A stretch of DNA of 64,000 nucleotides from Rariloculus sp965263005 (GCF_965263005.1 NZ_OZ253579.1:372001-436000), one strand, 5' to 3'; positions 32,938 to 41,204 are shown, counted from the stretch's first letter. The notes: a model not told the origin generated them from the sequence alone. Program-made: numbers and translations.

Positions 32938-33057
32938 TTACTTGGCCCCGACGGCTCCTCTCATTCGCTTCCAATCCTCCCGGTCGTTCTGCATGGCACG
33001 GCGCTCGCCCATGACCGATCGATTTTCCGGGTCCTGTTCCCAAGCGACCCGCTGCAA
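32938..33057 (-). pseudogene. Small fragment downstream of the Fic gene, unrecognised
   Basis: After the Fic stop, a minus-strand frame starting with TTG encodes about 39 residues. AWEQDPENRSVMGERRAMQ and DREDWKRMRGAVGAK look like the C-terminus of a genuine charged protein. No proper start or ribosome-binding site is visible, so I treat it as a remnant. The family is unknown. Confidence 0.3.
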
Positions 33058-33077
33058 GTACTTTACCCATGTCGCTT

Positions 33078-34193
33078 CTAGGAATGGGAAGCTGTCAGAA
33101 ACAACCCGACCAAATCGTCATTGACATAGTAACTACTTCGTCCAGCGCGATGCTCGGTGACGAAACCGTGTGCCGCCAAATCCTTCAGCCTCTTCGCGGC
33201 CGTCTGCCGCGTCACTCCGAGGTCGTTCACCACGAATCCGATGCGGGTGTACGGGTGGCGGAACAGGTTGTTCAGCATCTCCTGTGAGTAGATGCGCGGC
33301 AGTTCCGTGCGCATGCGACGTTTAACGTCCGCCATTTGATCGCGGATGCCGCTTACCTGCCGCAGCGTAACTTCCGCGGTTTCGGTAACGGCCGCCAGCA
33401 TGTACAGCACCCACTCCTCCCAGGTGTCATGGGTCCGCACGCTCTGAAGCAAACGGTAGTACGCATCCTTGTGCTGCGTAATGTAGCGGCTGAGATAGAG
33501 CGTGGGAGCTTCCAGCAAGCCGGTCTTCGTCAGGTACAGCACGTTCAGGATACGTCCCACCCGGCCGTTCCCATCGGAAAACGGATGGATGCTCTCGAAC
33601 TGGTGATGGATCAGCGCCATCTTGATCAGTGGATCCAGTGAGCAGGCACTGTCGTCGTTGATGAACGTCTCCAGTGCACCCATCAAGCGGACGATTTCCC
33701 GAGCGTCCTGTGGCGGCTCGTAGACCACTTGCCCGGTGCCCTCGTGCCTGAGAACGGTACCGGGAACGCTGCGAAAGCCCTCGTTCTGCCGCATTTTCAG
33801 CAGGCGAAACATATCGATGAGATCGTTGTTGGTGATGATCGCGTGCCGCTGACGAAGGCGCTCGAAGCCGAGCTTTAGCGCGCTGCTGTATCGGCCGACT
33901 TCCTTTGCAGCGGCGGAACCGGATCGTTGCGGAAAGAGTTGCGCCTGGAACAACTCGTCCTGAGTGGTGACGATGTTCTCGATCTCCGAGCTGGCCCGTG
34001 CTTCCTGCAGAGTGAGGGTATCGACGAGAATCCCCGGGTTGGGGATCGTCGCTGCCCGTCCCTTCAATTCGCCGAGGGCTCGATTCGCCGCGCTCAGAGC
34101 TTTCAACACCGGGCGGGTTTCGAGATCCACTGAGGGCGGCAAGTCGGACAATTGCTCGGAGGGTGGCATTGTGGCTTCTGGCTGACCGCGCAT
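33078..34193 (-). CDS. Fic family protein (AMPylase), class II
   Basis: A 371-residue protein with the Fic catalytic loop HPFSDGNGRVGR around residue 205. An inhibitory-helix motif SSEIEN (S-x3-E-N) stands before the core, so it is a self-inhibited class II enzyme. A C-terminal winged helix (VNDLGVTRQTAAKRL) probably binds DNA and may autoregulate. Fic enzymes transfer AMP to a target protein hydroxyl; the target is unknown. The start may be ATG 34193 or ATG 34169; neither has a good Shine-Dalgarno. A palindromic operator-like cassette lies 23 bp upstream of 34193. Confidence 0.88.
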   Translation of the reverse strand: MRGQPEATMPPSEQLSDLPPSVDLETRPVLKALSAANRALGELKGRAATIPNPGILVDTLTLQEARASSEIENIVTTQDELFQAQLFPQRSGSAAAKEVGRYSSALKLGFERLRQRHAIITNNDLIDMFRLLKMRQNEGFRSVPGTVLRHEGTGQVVYEPPQDAREIVRLMGALETFINDDSACSLDPLIKMALIHHQFESIHPFSDGNGRVGRILNVLYLTKTGLLEAPTLYLSRYITQHKDAYYRLLQSVRTHDTWEEWVLYMLAAVTETAEVTLRQVSGIRDQMADVKRRMRTELPRIYSQEMLNNLFRHPYTRIGFVVNDLGVTRQTAAKRLKDLAAHGFVTEHRAGRSSYYVNDDLVGLFLTASHS

Positions 34194-34215
34194 ATGTTAA
34201 AAAACCCAGAGAATT

Positions 34216-34241
34216 TTAACCTATGTCGCGCAATAGGTTAA
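34216..34241. promoter_or_regulatory. Palindromic operator-like site before the first Fic gene (copy 1)
   Basis: TTAACCTAT, 8-nt spacer, ATAGGTTAA: perfect 9-bp arms. A further GTTAAC sits 15 bp beyond the right arm (34256-34261). The same arrangement recurs at 38015-38060, so this is a duplicated regulatory cassette. The Fic protein's own winged helix is a candidate binder; that is inference. Confidence 0.6.
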
Positions 34242-34394
34242 CCTTTCGGCGGTACGTTAACCGGCGTGCTCAAAGGCCACGGTGTGAAAATCTCCAGCGA
34301 CGGCAGTGGCCCCCGTGCCGCACACCGCCCATTTCTCCACCTGAGCGTAACAATCCGGTTTGAACAGTCCCGCGTCCGGGCATAAGCTGGACGC

Positions 34395-34661
34395 ATGGTC
34401 GCCGATACCGCCAGTATTCGATCCCGACTTGAAGGGTTGCAAGACCTGCCGACGCCCGTGCACTCGTGGGTTGTCGAGGAAGGGGTCGACTGGACGGACG
34501 ATCCGGCGGTATGGGTCTGGGCGCTGCTCGACTACGATGACGCCGATAAAGACGCAGTATTTCGTCTCAAGGACCTGGTGCGCGAGGTCGTAAAGGATAC
34601 GTCCGGTCTGTGGGCATACGTCCGAATCCGCGATGCGAACGAGACGGAAGCAACGGCGTAA
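34395..34661 (+). CDS. Small acidic hypothetical protein, antitoxin-like
   Basis: An 88-residue acidic protein (TPVHSWVVEEGVDWTDDPA, ALLDYDDADKDAVFRLKD, then SGLWAYVRIRD). It resembles small proteins encoded just upstream of HEPN-domain genes, but I have no name for the family. Directly after its stop the sequence encodes what looks like the first residues of such a HEPN partner, now truncated. It is divergent from the Fic gene. Likely an orphaned half of a pair. Confidence 0.55.
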   Translation: MVADTASIRSRLEGLQDLPTPVHSWVVEEGVDWTDDPAVWVWALLDYDDADKDAVFRLKDLVREVVKDTSGLWAYVRIRDANETEATA

Positions 34662-34710
34662 GTCTCCACCCAAGATCTACTCACGCAGGCCCGGCTCTTG
34701 CCTACCCACC
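34662..34710 (+). pseudogene. N-terminal stub of a HEPN-domain gene
   Basis: Immediately after the stop of the 88-aa gene, the same frame reads STQDLLTQARLL, like the opening of many HEPN proteins (DLL.QAR.L). Similarity ends by about 34710, where an unrelated minus-strand remnant begins. Confidence 0.35.
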
Positions 34711-34859
34711 TACCACCGATACTCAAGGTAAGCCCGGTAGTGACTCGGCAACTCCGGTAGCGTGACCGCACACGACAAACCGGTAGCCACCGCATCGACA
34801 TCGACGGCGCTTGCTGACCACGACGCCGTCAGGTTTCGCGTTATCGCCGCATCCAGCTT
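34710..34859 (-). pseudogene. C-terminal remnant of an unidentified gene
   Basis: Between the HEPN stub and higA a minus-strand frame of 49 codons ends with VTLPELPSHYRAYLEYRW and a stop. It has no start. The LPELP phrase near a C-terminus recalls the remnant at 31238-31357, so both may derive from related outer-membrane receptor genes, but this is weak. Confidence 0.3.
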
Positions 34860-34877
34860 CGCGGATTGCAGTCGTGG

Positions 34878-35261
34878 CTATGCTTCGGCGTCTCTTCGGC
34901 CAGACGATCTACGCGGGGCGACTTCGGCGTCGATGCGGTCGCGCAGCGTGCGCTCGGCAACCTCGAGGTCGTATCGGGTTTGCAGGTTGCTCCAGAAATC
35001 GGGCGTTGTGCCGAAATATCGCGCAAGGCGTAACGCGGTGTCGGTCGTGATAGCCCGCCGACCGAGTACGATGTCATTCAATCGGGGCCGCGAAACCCTG
35101 ATTTCCCGGGCCAGCCGGTAGACGCTCAGCGACATTGGCGTCAGAAACTCGTCACGGAGAATCTCCCCCGGATGTACGGGCGGCAGGGACCGGCCGGATC
35201 CCACGTCGGAGAAATCGACTTCTCGCCTGTCCAGATCTTTCCGGCTGATCTTGATGGCCAT
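34878..35261 (-). CDS. higA: HigA-type antitoxin (Xre helix-turn-helix)
   Basis: A 127-residue protein with the HigA pattern PPVHPGEILRDEFLTPM, helix-turn-helix YRLAREIRVSRPRLNDIVLG, and TALRLARYFGTTPDFW. HigA binds and neutralises the HigB RNase and represses the operon. The ATG at 35261 follows AGGAG by 7 nt. The usual HigB gene upstream is reduced to a stub, so this antitoxin is an orphan here. Confidence 0.88.
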   Translation of the reverse strand: MAIKISRKDLDRREVDFSDVGSGRSLPPVHPGEILRDEFLTPMSLSVYRLAREIRVSRPRLNDIVLGRRAITTDTALRLARYFGTTPDFWSNLQTRYDLEVAERTLRDRIDAEVAPRRSSGRRDAEA

Positions 35262-35271
35262 TTCCGCTCTC

Positions 35272-35337
35272 CTAATGGTAGTCAACCAGTTCGACATCCC
35301 ACGCATCGCCACCGCGCCGGACCGCGTCGCAAATACC
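35272..35337 (-). pseudogene. HigB toxin 3' remnant
   Basis: Just before higA a minus-strand frame ends GGDAWDVELVDYH and stop, the recognisable tail of HigB toxins. Only about 20 codons exist before the stop codon of the neighbouring PDZ gene, so the toxin is lost. The normal higB-higA spacing (10 bp) is kept. Confidence 0.55.
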
Positions 35338-35338
35338 G

Positions 35339-36196
35339 CTATGGGAACTCTACTTCCAGGGTCTCGCGGCGCTGGTTCCGCATGATCGTAAGTTCCAGCG
35401 TTTCACCGCTTTCGAAGCTGGCCAGAATGCGCAATGCGTGCGCGGTGCTGTTCGGCGTTCGGCCCCCGATGTCGAGGATGACGTCGCCATCCATCAGCGC
35501 CTCCAGCACGTCGTCGTCGGGTGCGCGAACCACCAGAATGCCGGTTTCGGTACCGAAATACGCGCCCAGTTCGGGCGTCAGTTCCGCCAGTTCCATATCC
35601 CCCCAGCGTCGCCCGAACGCAAGCAGCCGGGTACCGATATCGCGCCCTCCGCGGAGCAGACCTCCCACGTCGAAGCGCCGGTCCCCGGGATTGGCGAGGC
35701 TGAAGAATGCTGCGGGGGTTCCTGCGACGACCTCGACCTCCTCTTCGTCGCCGTCACGCACGATCGTCAGCACAACGGCGTCGCCGGGTGAAACACTATC
35801 CATCTGGGCGACGAGCAACTCGGCCGATGAATCGCCGCTGAACACGGCGTCGTCGATCGCGACGATTACATCTCCCGTTTCCACCCCGCTTTCGGCCGCG
35901 GGGCCGCCCGGCGTGACTCCGTCGACCCGGACACCGTCCTCTCCGTCGCTGATGGTGATGCCGAGCAACGCGGGCCTTGGGACCAAGCTGAAACTCCTGA
36001 CGACCGGCCCGGCCGTTTGAGCGGATAGCCGGGCGACTTCGCGCGCGGCCTCCTCCAGCGCCTGGCGCGCTTCCTGAAGCTCCCTGCGAGCGTCCCGGAG
36101 TTCCTCGATGTCTTGAGGCGTTTGCGCGCCCAGGGGAACCGCGGCTGCGGCCAACCCCATGGCTGCGATCAAAGCAAGAAATGAAGTCCTGGTCAT
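35339..36196 (-). CDS. Secreted PDZ-domain protein
   Basis: A 285-residue exported protein. It has a signal peptide (SFLALIAAMGLAAAAV), then a charged coiled coil (IEELRDARRELQEARQALEE), then two PDZ-like repeats. The first contains LGITISDGEDGVRVDGVTPG and the second TETGILVVRAPDD with DVILDIGGR. There is no protease catalytic triad, so it is a periplasmic adaptor rather than a DegP-type protease. It is probably monocistronic. Its partner is unknown. Confidence 0.8.
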   Translation of the reverse strand: MTRTSFLALIAAMGLAAAAVPLGAQTPQDIEELRDARRELQEARQALEEAAREVARLSAQTAGPVVRSFSLVPRPALLGITISDGEDGVRVDGVTPGGPAAESGVETGDVIVAIDDAVFSGDSSAELLVAQMDSVSPGDAVVLTIVRDGDEEEVEVVAGTPAAFFSLANPGDRRFDVGGLLRGGRDIGTRLLAFGRRWGDMELAELTPELGAYFGTETGILVVRAPDDDVLEALMDGDVILDIGGRTPNSTAHALRILASFESGETLELTIMRNQRRETLEVEFP

Positions 36197-36371
36197 GGTT
36201 CCGATTCCTGTAGTTCAATGTCCTGCCATACAGATGCGGCTGGAACCCGAACGGTTCCAGCCCGGTTTCGCGCTAAGGTTGGGCGGCGAACAGCGCTGCC
36301 GGTCCCGGCAATGCAATCGACCTCGCGCACCGCATCGTTTGATAACTGGACAAGGAAAGACATCCGCGAGC

Positions 36372-36671
36372 CTATCGCCGCTCCCGAAGCCGCGCGATCG
36401 CATCGGCGGCGCCTTGAACCTCGCCGGCTTCGATCTGGCGGTTGCCCAGCGCAATAACCTTGAGCAACGCAACCGTTTCCTGCATGTTCTCGTAGCTGTC
36501 GATGTCCTGCATGACCACCTTGGCTTCACCGTTCTGGGTGATGATCAAGGGCTCTTGCCGGACTCCGAGCGTCCGAACGATCTCCGCCGCATGAGCCTTG
36601 AGGTAACTGATGGGCCTGATTGCGAAATCATTCCTCGCTGATCGACGGCGCGTCGAAGCGGAGGATTTCAT
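36372..36671 (-). CDS. Phd/YefM-type antitoxin
   Basis: A 99-residue protein with the Phd/YefM core: FAIRPISYLKAHAAEIV, then EPLIITQNGEAKVVMQDID. It would neutralise a RelE/ParE-type toxin and repress its promoter. No such toxin gene follows. Its ATG overlaps the stop of the upstream RES gene by 4 bp. The N-terminal 15 residues are atypical for the family, which suggests that the native start was lost and the frame is now driven from the RES operon. Confidence 0.75.
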   Translation of the reverse strand: MKSSASTRRRSARNDFAIRPISYLKAHAAEIVRTLGVRQEPLIITQNGEAKVVMQDIDSYENMQETVALLKVIALGNRQIEAGEVQGAADAIARLRERR

Positions 36672-37174
36672 CGATCGAGGCCCAGCCGATTTTCTTCATC
36701 GATTAACGTAACGCGGCTGGGCAGATCCTCGCCCCAACGCCAGAGAACCAGGTTGACGTCTCTGTCGCTCGCGCCCAAGGCGTAACTCCCGACGCGCATG
36801 CCGGCGAAGCCGGCGGCGATCAAACGGTCAGCGAGAGCTTGCGACGCGGGCGTTCGTCCGGAAAACATGTCATTGCGCCATGTCGGGCAGTCGATCTCCG
36901 CCTGTCTGACGGAATGGGCCGCCCTTTCGGACGGGTCTAGCGCATCGAAAACCGGATTCACGTCCACCTCGTATGCACACAGAACCAGCGATTGCATGCG
37001 CCGCCCGATGGGGCTGACCTCGCGTACGGCGGCCGGCAACGAAAACGACAGGTACAGGGCGGCCAGCCCCAAGCGGTTGAACCGTCCACCCCGCCGGCGA
37101 GCGCCCTCGCCGGACAACGGCGTCCACGCCCATCGCGGATCGTGGACCCGGGAAACAACGGCTTGAATATGCAC
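36668..37174 (-). CDS. RES-domain toxin (NAD+ phosphorylase family)
   Basis: A 168-residue protein with RES hallmarks: GGRFNRLGLAALYLSFS near residue 30-45 holds the conserved Arg and Tyr, and DVNLVLWRW lies near the end. RES toxins such as MbcT deplete NAD+ by phosphorolysis. It follows the Xre/MbcA-type antitoxin gene by 15 bp on the same strand, the usual order. The family glycine-rich N-terminus is intact, so it may be active. Confidence 0.85.
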   Translation of the reverse strand: MHIQAVVSRVHDPRWAWTPLSGEGARRRGGRFNRLGLAALYLSFSLPAAVREVSPIGRRMQSLVLCAYEVDVNPVFDALDPSERAAHSVRQAEIDCPTWRNDMFSGRTPASQALADRLIAAGFAGMRVGSYALGASDRDVNLVLWRWGEDLPSRVTLIDEENRLGLDR

Positions 37175-37189
37175 TCGACGCGAACGAGA

Positions 37190-37540
37190 TCAAGCGTAGC
37201 CGCCATCCAGCACTTGATCGAGGTAGGCATGCACCATCTCGGCTTTCCCGTCCCGCACCAATTGGCACGGGGTCATGCCGGCAAAGCCCGGCAGGGGTTC
37301 GGACCGAAACCAGGCGTAGGCAACCAGCAGCGAGCCCAGTTCCGCTTCCACGCGATTGAGGATCTCCAGCATCTGCCGCAACCGCATCTGCGTCTTCGGC
37401 GCAACGACGCGCGAGGCTCGCGAGAGGGCGTCGCGGCTCAGCCCCAGCGTGCCGGCGATTTCGGCCCTGGTCGTCTTCAGTTCCGTGGCCACCGCACCGG
37501 GGGAGAAGCCGGTGTTCGTGGCGAAATTCTGGAGCCGCAT
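37190..37540 (-). CDS. Xre/MbcA/ParS-type antitoxin of the RES pair
   Basis: A 116-residue protein. An N-terminal helix-turn-helix-like part (TRAEIAGTLGLSRDALSRA) is followed by the toxin-binding domain MLEILNRVEAELGSLLVAYAWFR and SEPLPGFAGMTPCQLV. This is the DUF2384 pattern that caps RES toxins. It is the first gene of the antitoxin-toxin unit with the RES gene downstream. Confidence 0.85.
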   Translation of the reverse strand: MRLQNFATNTGFSPGAVATELKTTRAEIAGTLGLSRDALSRASRVVAPKTQMRLRQMLEILNRVEAELGSLLVAYAWFRSEPLPGFAGMTPCQLVRDGKAEMVHAYLDQVLDGGYA

Positions 37541-37674
37541 GGCGATATCACATAATTTGACGAATATATCGTCATAATATTCGTCAATGACGCATTGTCA
37601 ACTCTTGCAATGCATTCGAGTTCGAGCGCATGGCCGGAAAAGCGGCGCGTTTCCGTTCGGGCGCAAACGGTGGC

Positions 37675-37885
37675 GTGAGCATCGAATGCCTGATGGTGGC
37701 CTCCGGCTTCGCGGAACGGGATCACCCTGACCCGATTCGTCGAAGATGCCATGCGGGCGCGGCTGGCGGAGGCACGAGTCGCGAAGCGCGCGTCCCGAGT
37801 GCGGCAGGAGACGGTGACAGGCAACGCGCCGCCCAATGTGGACATCGCCGACCGCGACGCGCTGTATGATCGGAGGGCGGCAGGC
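37675..37885 (+). pseudogene. Frameshifted VapB-like antitoxin remnant
   Basis: One plus frame gives CLMVASGFAER; after a shift near 37717 another gives GITLTRFVEDAMRARLAEA and then NVDIADRDALYD, ending where VapB/MetJ-type antitoxins end. Joining the two gives a plausible antitoxin of ordinary size, so this is a gene broken by a small deletion. No VapC follows. Confidence 0.45.
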
Positions 37886-38014
37886 GAATCTCGGACTTGC
37901 GTTCCACGAGGAACTCGGCGTCGCTCGCATGCGCGTTTGAGTCCACGCCCTTGAGCAGCGACACATGCTCGGCGAGTGGCTGGGGCGGGCACATGTTAAG
38001 AAATCCGCGAAAAC

Positions 38015-38040
38015 TTAACGTATGCGAGGCGATAGGTTAA
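38015..38040. promoter_or_regulatory. Palindromic operator-like site (copy 2)
   Basis: TTAACGTAT, 8-nt spacer, ATAGGTTAA, with GTTAAC again 15 bp beyond (38055-38060). Layout and most bases match copy 1 at 34216-34241. As in copy 1, a minus-strand ATG (37994) follows shortly, but the frame behind it (MCPPQPLAEHVSLLKGVD) soon decays into the VapB remnant region. So the operator survives although its gene is lost. Confidence 0.55.
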
Positions 38041-38203
38041 CCATTCGCCGAAACGTTAACGCTACGTCCGGAACATTCGTGCCTGGATCGCTACGACGAT
38101 CGCAACTCCGTCTATTCCCAACGATGCGGAGCCATGCCTCCCAGCCCCGATGCCCATAGGGACCTCTTCAGAAACAATAAGTTAGGAAACAAACAACAGA
38201 ATT

Positions 38204-38257
38204 CGCTAAACTAGTAACGACATGATACGCTAACAAACCCACAACACTAAACGCTAA
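38204..38257 (+). promoter_or_regulatory. Three CGCTAA hexamers at exact 24-bp intervals
   Basis: CGCTAA occurs at 38204, 38228 and 38252, each 24 bp apart, ending 40 bp before the second Fic gene. The surroundings are AT-rich. The regular phase points to a multi-site regulator binding region for that gene. There is no sign of a replication initiator nearby. Confidence 0.5.
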
Positions 38258-38296
38258 CAGGGACACGGATGACTAGCCGGCAAACGACGACGAGAC

Positions 38297-39853
38297 ATGG
38301 CAAGCCCGCAGGAAAAACTCGCTGATTCCATTGTGGCCCTGGAGGACTTGCAGACGCGCGGAGTCGTCGCCGTGCGCTCGGCCGACCTGAGCCGGACGCA
38401 CCGCGAGCGGTTGCTCGCACACGGCGACCTGCAGCAGGTCATGAAGGGCTGGTACGTCGCCTCGCTGCCCAACCGGGCGGGAGGCGAGACCACGGCCTGG
38501 TACGCGTCCTACTGGGCGTTCTGCGCCGAATACCTGACGACGCGTTTCGGGCACGAGTGGTCGCTCTCTCCCGAACAATCGGTGCTCATCCACGCGGGCA
38601 CCTGGTCCGTTCCCACACAGTTGCTGGTACGATCGCCCGGGGCGCGGAACCAGGTCACCCACCTTGCCCACGATACCGCGCTGTTTGAAACGCGTGCGTC
38701 GTTGCCGCCGCAAGACCACACCGAAGTGATCGACGGGCTACGTCTGTTTTCGATTCCCGCGGCGCTGGTCGCGAGCGCGCCGGGCGTCTTCGCACAGAAC
38801 GCGAACGATGTGCGTACGGTGCTCGCGATGGTGCGGGACGCTTCGGATGTGCTGGCCGTGCTGCTCAAGGGTGGGCACAGCACGGTGGCGGGCCGTCTGG
38901 CCGGGGGCTTTCGCAACATCGGCCGCGACAGATCCGCCGAGCAAATTCTCACGACGATGAAGGGCGCGGGCTACGACGTGCGCGAGAGCGATCCCTTCGA
39001 CCGGCCCGCCCCGTTTAGGCTGAGCACGGGCGAACTCTCTCCCCACGTGGTGCGCATGCGCCTCGACTGGCACACGATGCGCGAGCGCGTGATGGAGGTT
39101 TTTCCGGATCCGCCGGACATGCGCAAGACCAGGAACACCAATCTCTCCAGCGTCGAGGATGTCTATGTCGAGGATGCCTACCACTCGCTCTCGATCGAGG
39201 GCTATCGGGTCAGCCGCGAGCTGATCGAGCGGGTCCGCAACGGGGATTGGTACGCGGATGCCTACGCGCCCGATCACGAAAAACGCGCGGCCATGGCCGC
39301 GCAAGGCTACTACGAGGCTTTCAAGCTCGTCAGGCAGAGCATCGCCAGCGTATTGCAGGGGGGCAATCCCGGCGAAGTCGCCGAAACCGACCACGGCACA
39401 TGGTACCGGGAACTACTCGGCCCGAGCGTGTCGGCCGGCATCCTCGATACCGCTGACCTTGCGGGCTACCGCAACAGCCGCATCGTCATCCGCCACTCGA
39501 GACGCACACCGCCCTCAGGGGAGGCCATGCGGGAGCTGATGCCTGCCTTGTTCGAACTCCTCAAGGAAGAAACCGACCCCAGCGTGCGCGCCGTTCTCGG
39601 ACACTTCATGTTCGTATACATCCACCCTTACATGCATGGCAACGGCCGCATGGCACGCTTCCTGATGAATGTCATGTTCGCCGCCGGCGGCTACCCGTGG
39701 ACCATCGTGCCGGTCGAGCGCCGGGACGCGTACATGGCGAACCTCGAAACCGCAAGCGTCGAACAGGACATTGAGCCGCTCGCGGAATTCCTTGCCGGAC
39801 TGGTTGATGACAGGCTGGCGCGGCAGCGCAAATTGTCCGCCCACAACGGATAA
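38297..39853 (+). CDS. Fic family protein with AbiEi-like N-terminal winged helix
   Basis: A 518-residue fusion. Residues 1-60 (DLQTRGVVAVRSADLSRTH, then QQVMKGWYVASLP) resemble the winged helix of AbiEi-type antitoxins. The middle is an AbiEi-like C-terminal domain. The last half is a Fic domain with inhibitory motif SLSIEG (S-x3-E-G) and catalytic loop HPYMHGNGRMAR near residue 440. It is thus a class II, self-inhibited AMPylase with its own DNA-binding part. The CGCTAA repeats upstream are candidate operators. The target is unknown. Confidence 0.87.
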   Translation: MASPQEKLADSIVALEDLQTRGVVAVRSADLSRTHRERLLAHGDLQQVMKGWYVASLPNRAGGETTAWYASYWAFCAEYLTTRFGHEWSLSPEQSVLIHAGTWSVPTQLLVRSPGARNQVTHLAHDTALFETRASLPPQDHTEVIDGLRLFSIPAALVASAPGVFAQNANDVRTVLAMVRDASDVLAVLLKGGHSTVAGRLAGGFRNIGRDRSAEQILTTMKGAGYDVRESDPFDRPAPFRLSTGELSPHVVRMRLDWHTMRERVMEVFPDPPDMRKTRNTNLSSVEDVYVEDAYHSLSIEGYRVSRELIERVRNGDWYADAYAPDHEKRAAMAAQGYYEAFKLVRQSIASVLQGGNPGEVAETDHGTWYRELLGPSVSAGILDTADLAGYRNSRIVIRHSRRTPPSGEAMRELMPALFELLKEETDPSVRAVLGHFMFVYIHPYMHGNGRMARFLMNVMFAAGGYPWTIVPVERRDAYMANLETASVEQDIEPLAEFLAGLVDDRLARQRKLSAHNG

Positions 39854-39896
39854 TGCGCAAAAGCTCTTACGCCATACACTACCGAGGCTGACAACC

Positions 39897-41108
39897 ATGA
39901 ACCCAAAACGATGCACCGGCCGCGCCTGTCTGGCGATGTGTGCCACTGCTTTCACTACGTTGCTTTTCGCAGGCAATTTGCGGGCGCAATCGCCGAGCGG
40001 CGTCGAGCTGCCGCAGGAATTTCGCGAGGCCCAACGAGTCAGCCAGGCTGCATCAGCATTTCTGGGCACGTTGACTGCGCAGCAAAGGCGTGCGGTCTCG
40101 TTTCCCCTCCACAGCGACAATCGAGGTAACTGGTCGAATCTTCCCAATGGCCTCATTCAGCGAACGGGCCTGCGCCTGGGAGAACTCGGCGAGGCACAGC
40201 GAATCGCCGTTCACCACTTGCTGCGCGCTTCGATGTCCAGCCAGGGCTACCTGAAAGTGGCGGGCGTAATGCACATGGATGAAGTCCTCGCCAACACGTT
40301 TGCCGATCCCCCCGAAGGTTTAATGAATATCGACGTGGGCGGCTTCGATACAGGCCCGGTCGTCCGAGACAACGACTCGCCCGTGACATTCGGTGCCGGC
40401 AATTACTACATCTCGTTGTTCGGCGAACCGGGTGCCGACGCGGAGTGGGCGTTCCTGCTGACCGGCCATCATCTCGCAGTCAGCTTCACGGTCGCTGGAG
40501 GTCGGGTTTCCTTCACGCCGCTATTCATGGGGTCACAGCCGTTGATGGTCAGACGCGGGATAGAGGCCGGCTGGTCTCCGCTCTATCACGAGAGCATCCG
40601 CGGGTTCGATCTCATGGAATCGCTGACACCCGAGCAGCAGCAACGCGCGCTCATCAGCGAAGAACGAGTCTACGACGTCATCGCAGGCCCCGGCAGACGC
40701 GAAGACGTATCGTCGTTCGAAGGTCTCAAGGCTTCAGAGATGACGCTCGAGCAAAAGCTGCTGTTGCGTCTTCTGGTCATGGAGTTTGTCGGCAACGCCG
40801 GATATGACGGGGCCCGGACTCAGCTTCAGGCTATCGATGACGCCGGTTGGGACGAGCTCTGGTTTTCCTGGCGCGGACCGATCGGTGACCAGGATGATCT
40901 TTTCTACTATCGCGTGCATGGCGAGCGACTGCTGCTCGAACTGGCCTGGGAGGCGCGAAATCACATTCACGCGATCGTTCGCGATCCACTCAACGATTAC
41001 GGCGAAGACTGGCTGGACACCCATTACTCGGAGAACCATCCGGATATTTCGGAGCTGATGGAGGCGCTCCGAGAGCAAATCAGGCGCGGCGAAGCGTCAT
41101 CGCAATAG
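39897..41108 (+). CDS. Secreted DUF3500 family protein
   Basis: A 403-residue protein with a signal peptide (ACLAMCATAFTTLLFAGN). The mature part has FGAGNYYISLFGEPG, then WAFLLTGHHLAVSFTVAGG and FTPLFMGSQP, all DUF3500 hallmarks; the conserved His pair in GHH is present. DUF3500 proteins are exported and of unknown activity. It starts 44 bp after the second Fic gene on the same strand but is functionally unrelated. Confidence 0.85.
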   Translation: MNPKRCTGRACLAMCATAFTTLLFAGNLRAQSPSGVELPQEFREAQRVSQAASAFLGTLTAQQRRAVSFPLHSDNRGNWSNLPNGLIQRTGLRLGELGEAQRIAVHHLLRASMSSQGYLKVAGVMHMDEVLANTFADPPEGLMNIDVGGFDTGPVVRDNDSPVTFGAGNYYISLFGEPGADAEWAFLLTGHHLAVSFTVAGGRVSFTPLFMGSQPLMVRRGIEAGWSPLYHESIRGFDLMESLTPEQQQRALISEERVYDVIAGPGRREDVSSFEGLKASEMTLEQKLLLRLLVMEFVGNAGYDGARTQLQAIDDAGWDELWFSWRGPIGDQDDLFYYRVHGERLLLELAWEARNHIHAIVRDPLNDYGEDWLDTHYSENHPDISELMEALREQIRRGEASSQ

Positions 41109-41204
41109 ATTCAAGTGCAACGATCATGAAAAGAACAATCGCGCTCGCCGAAGACGTAGAGTTCGCCGCCGCGGGCAACTTGAAACTGCGCTACGACTGC
41201 CAAC

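Noticed and set aside
37477..37992. Minus-strand open frame over the VapB remnant
   Set aside because: Its translation is Arg/Ala/Ser-rich without motifs, and the plus-strand remnant explains the coding-like signal better.
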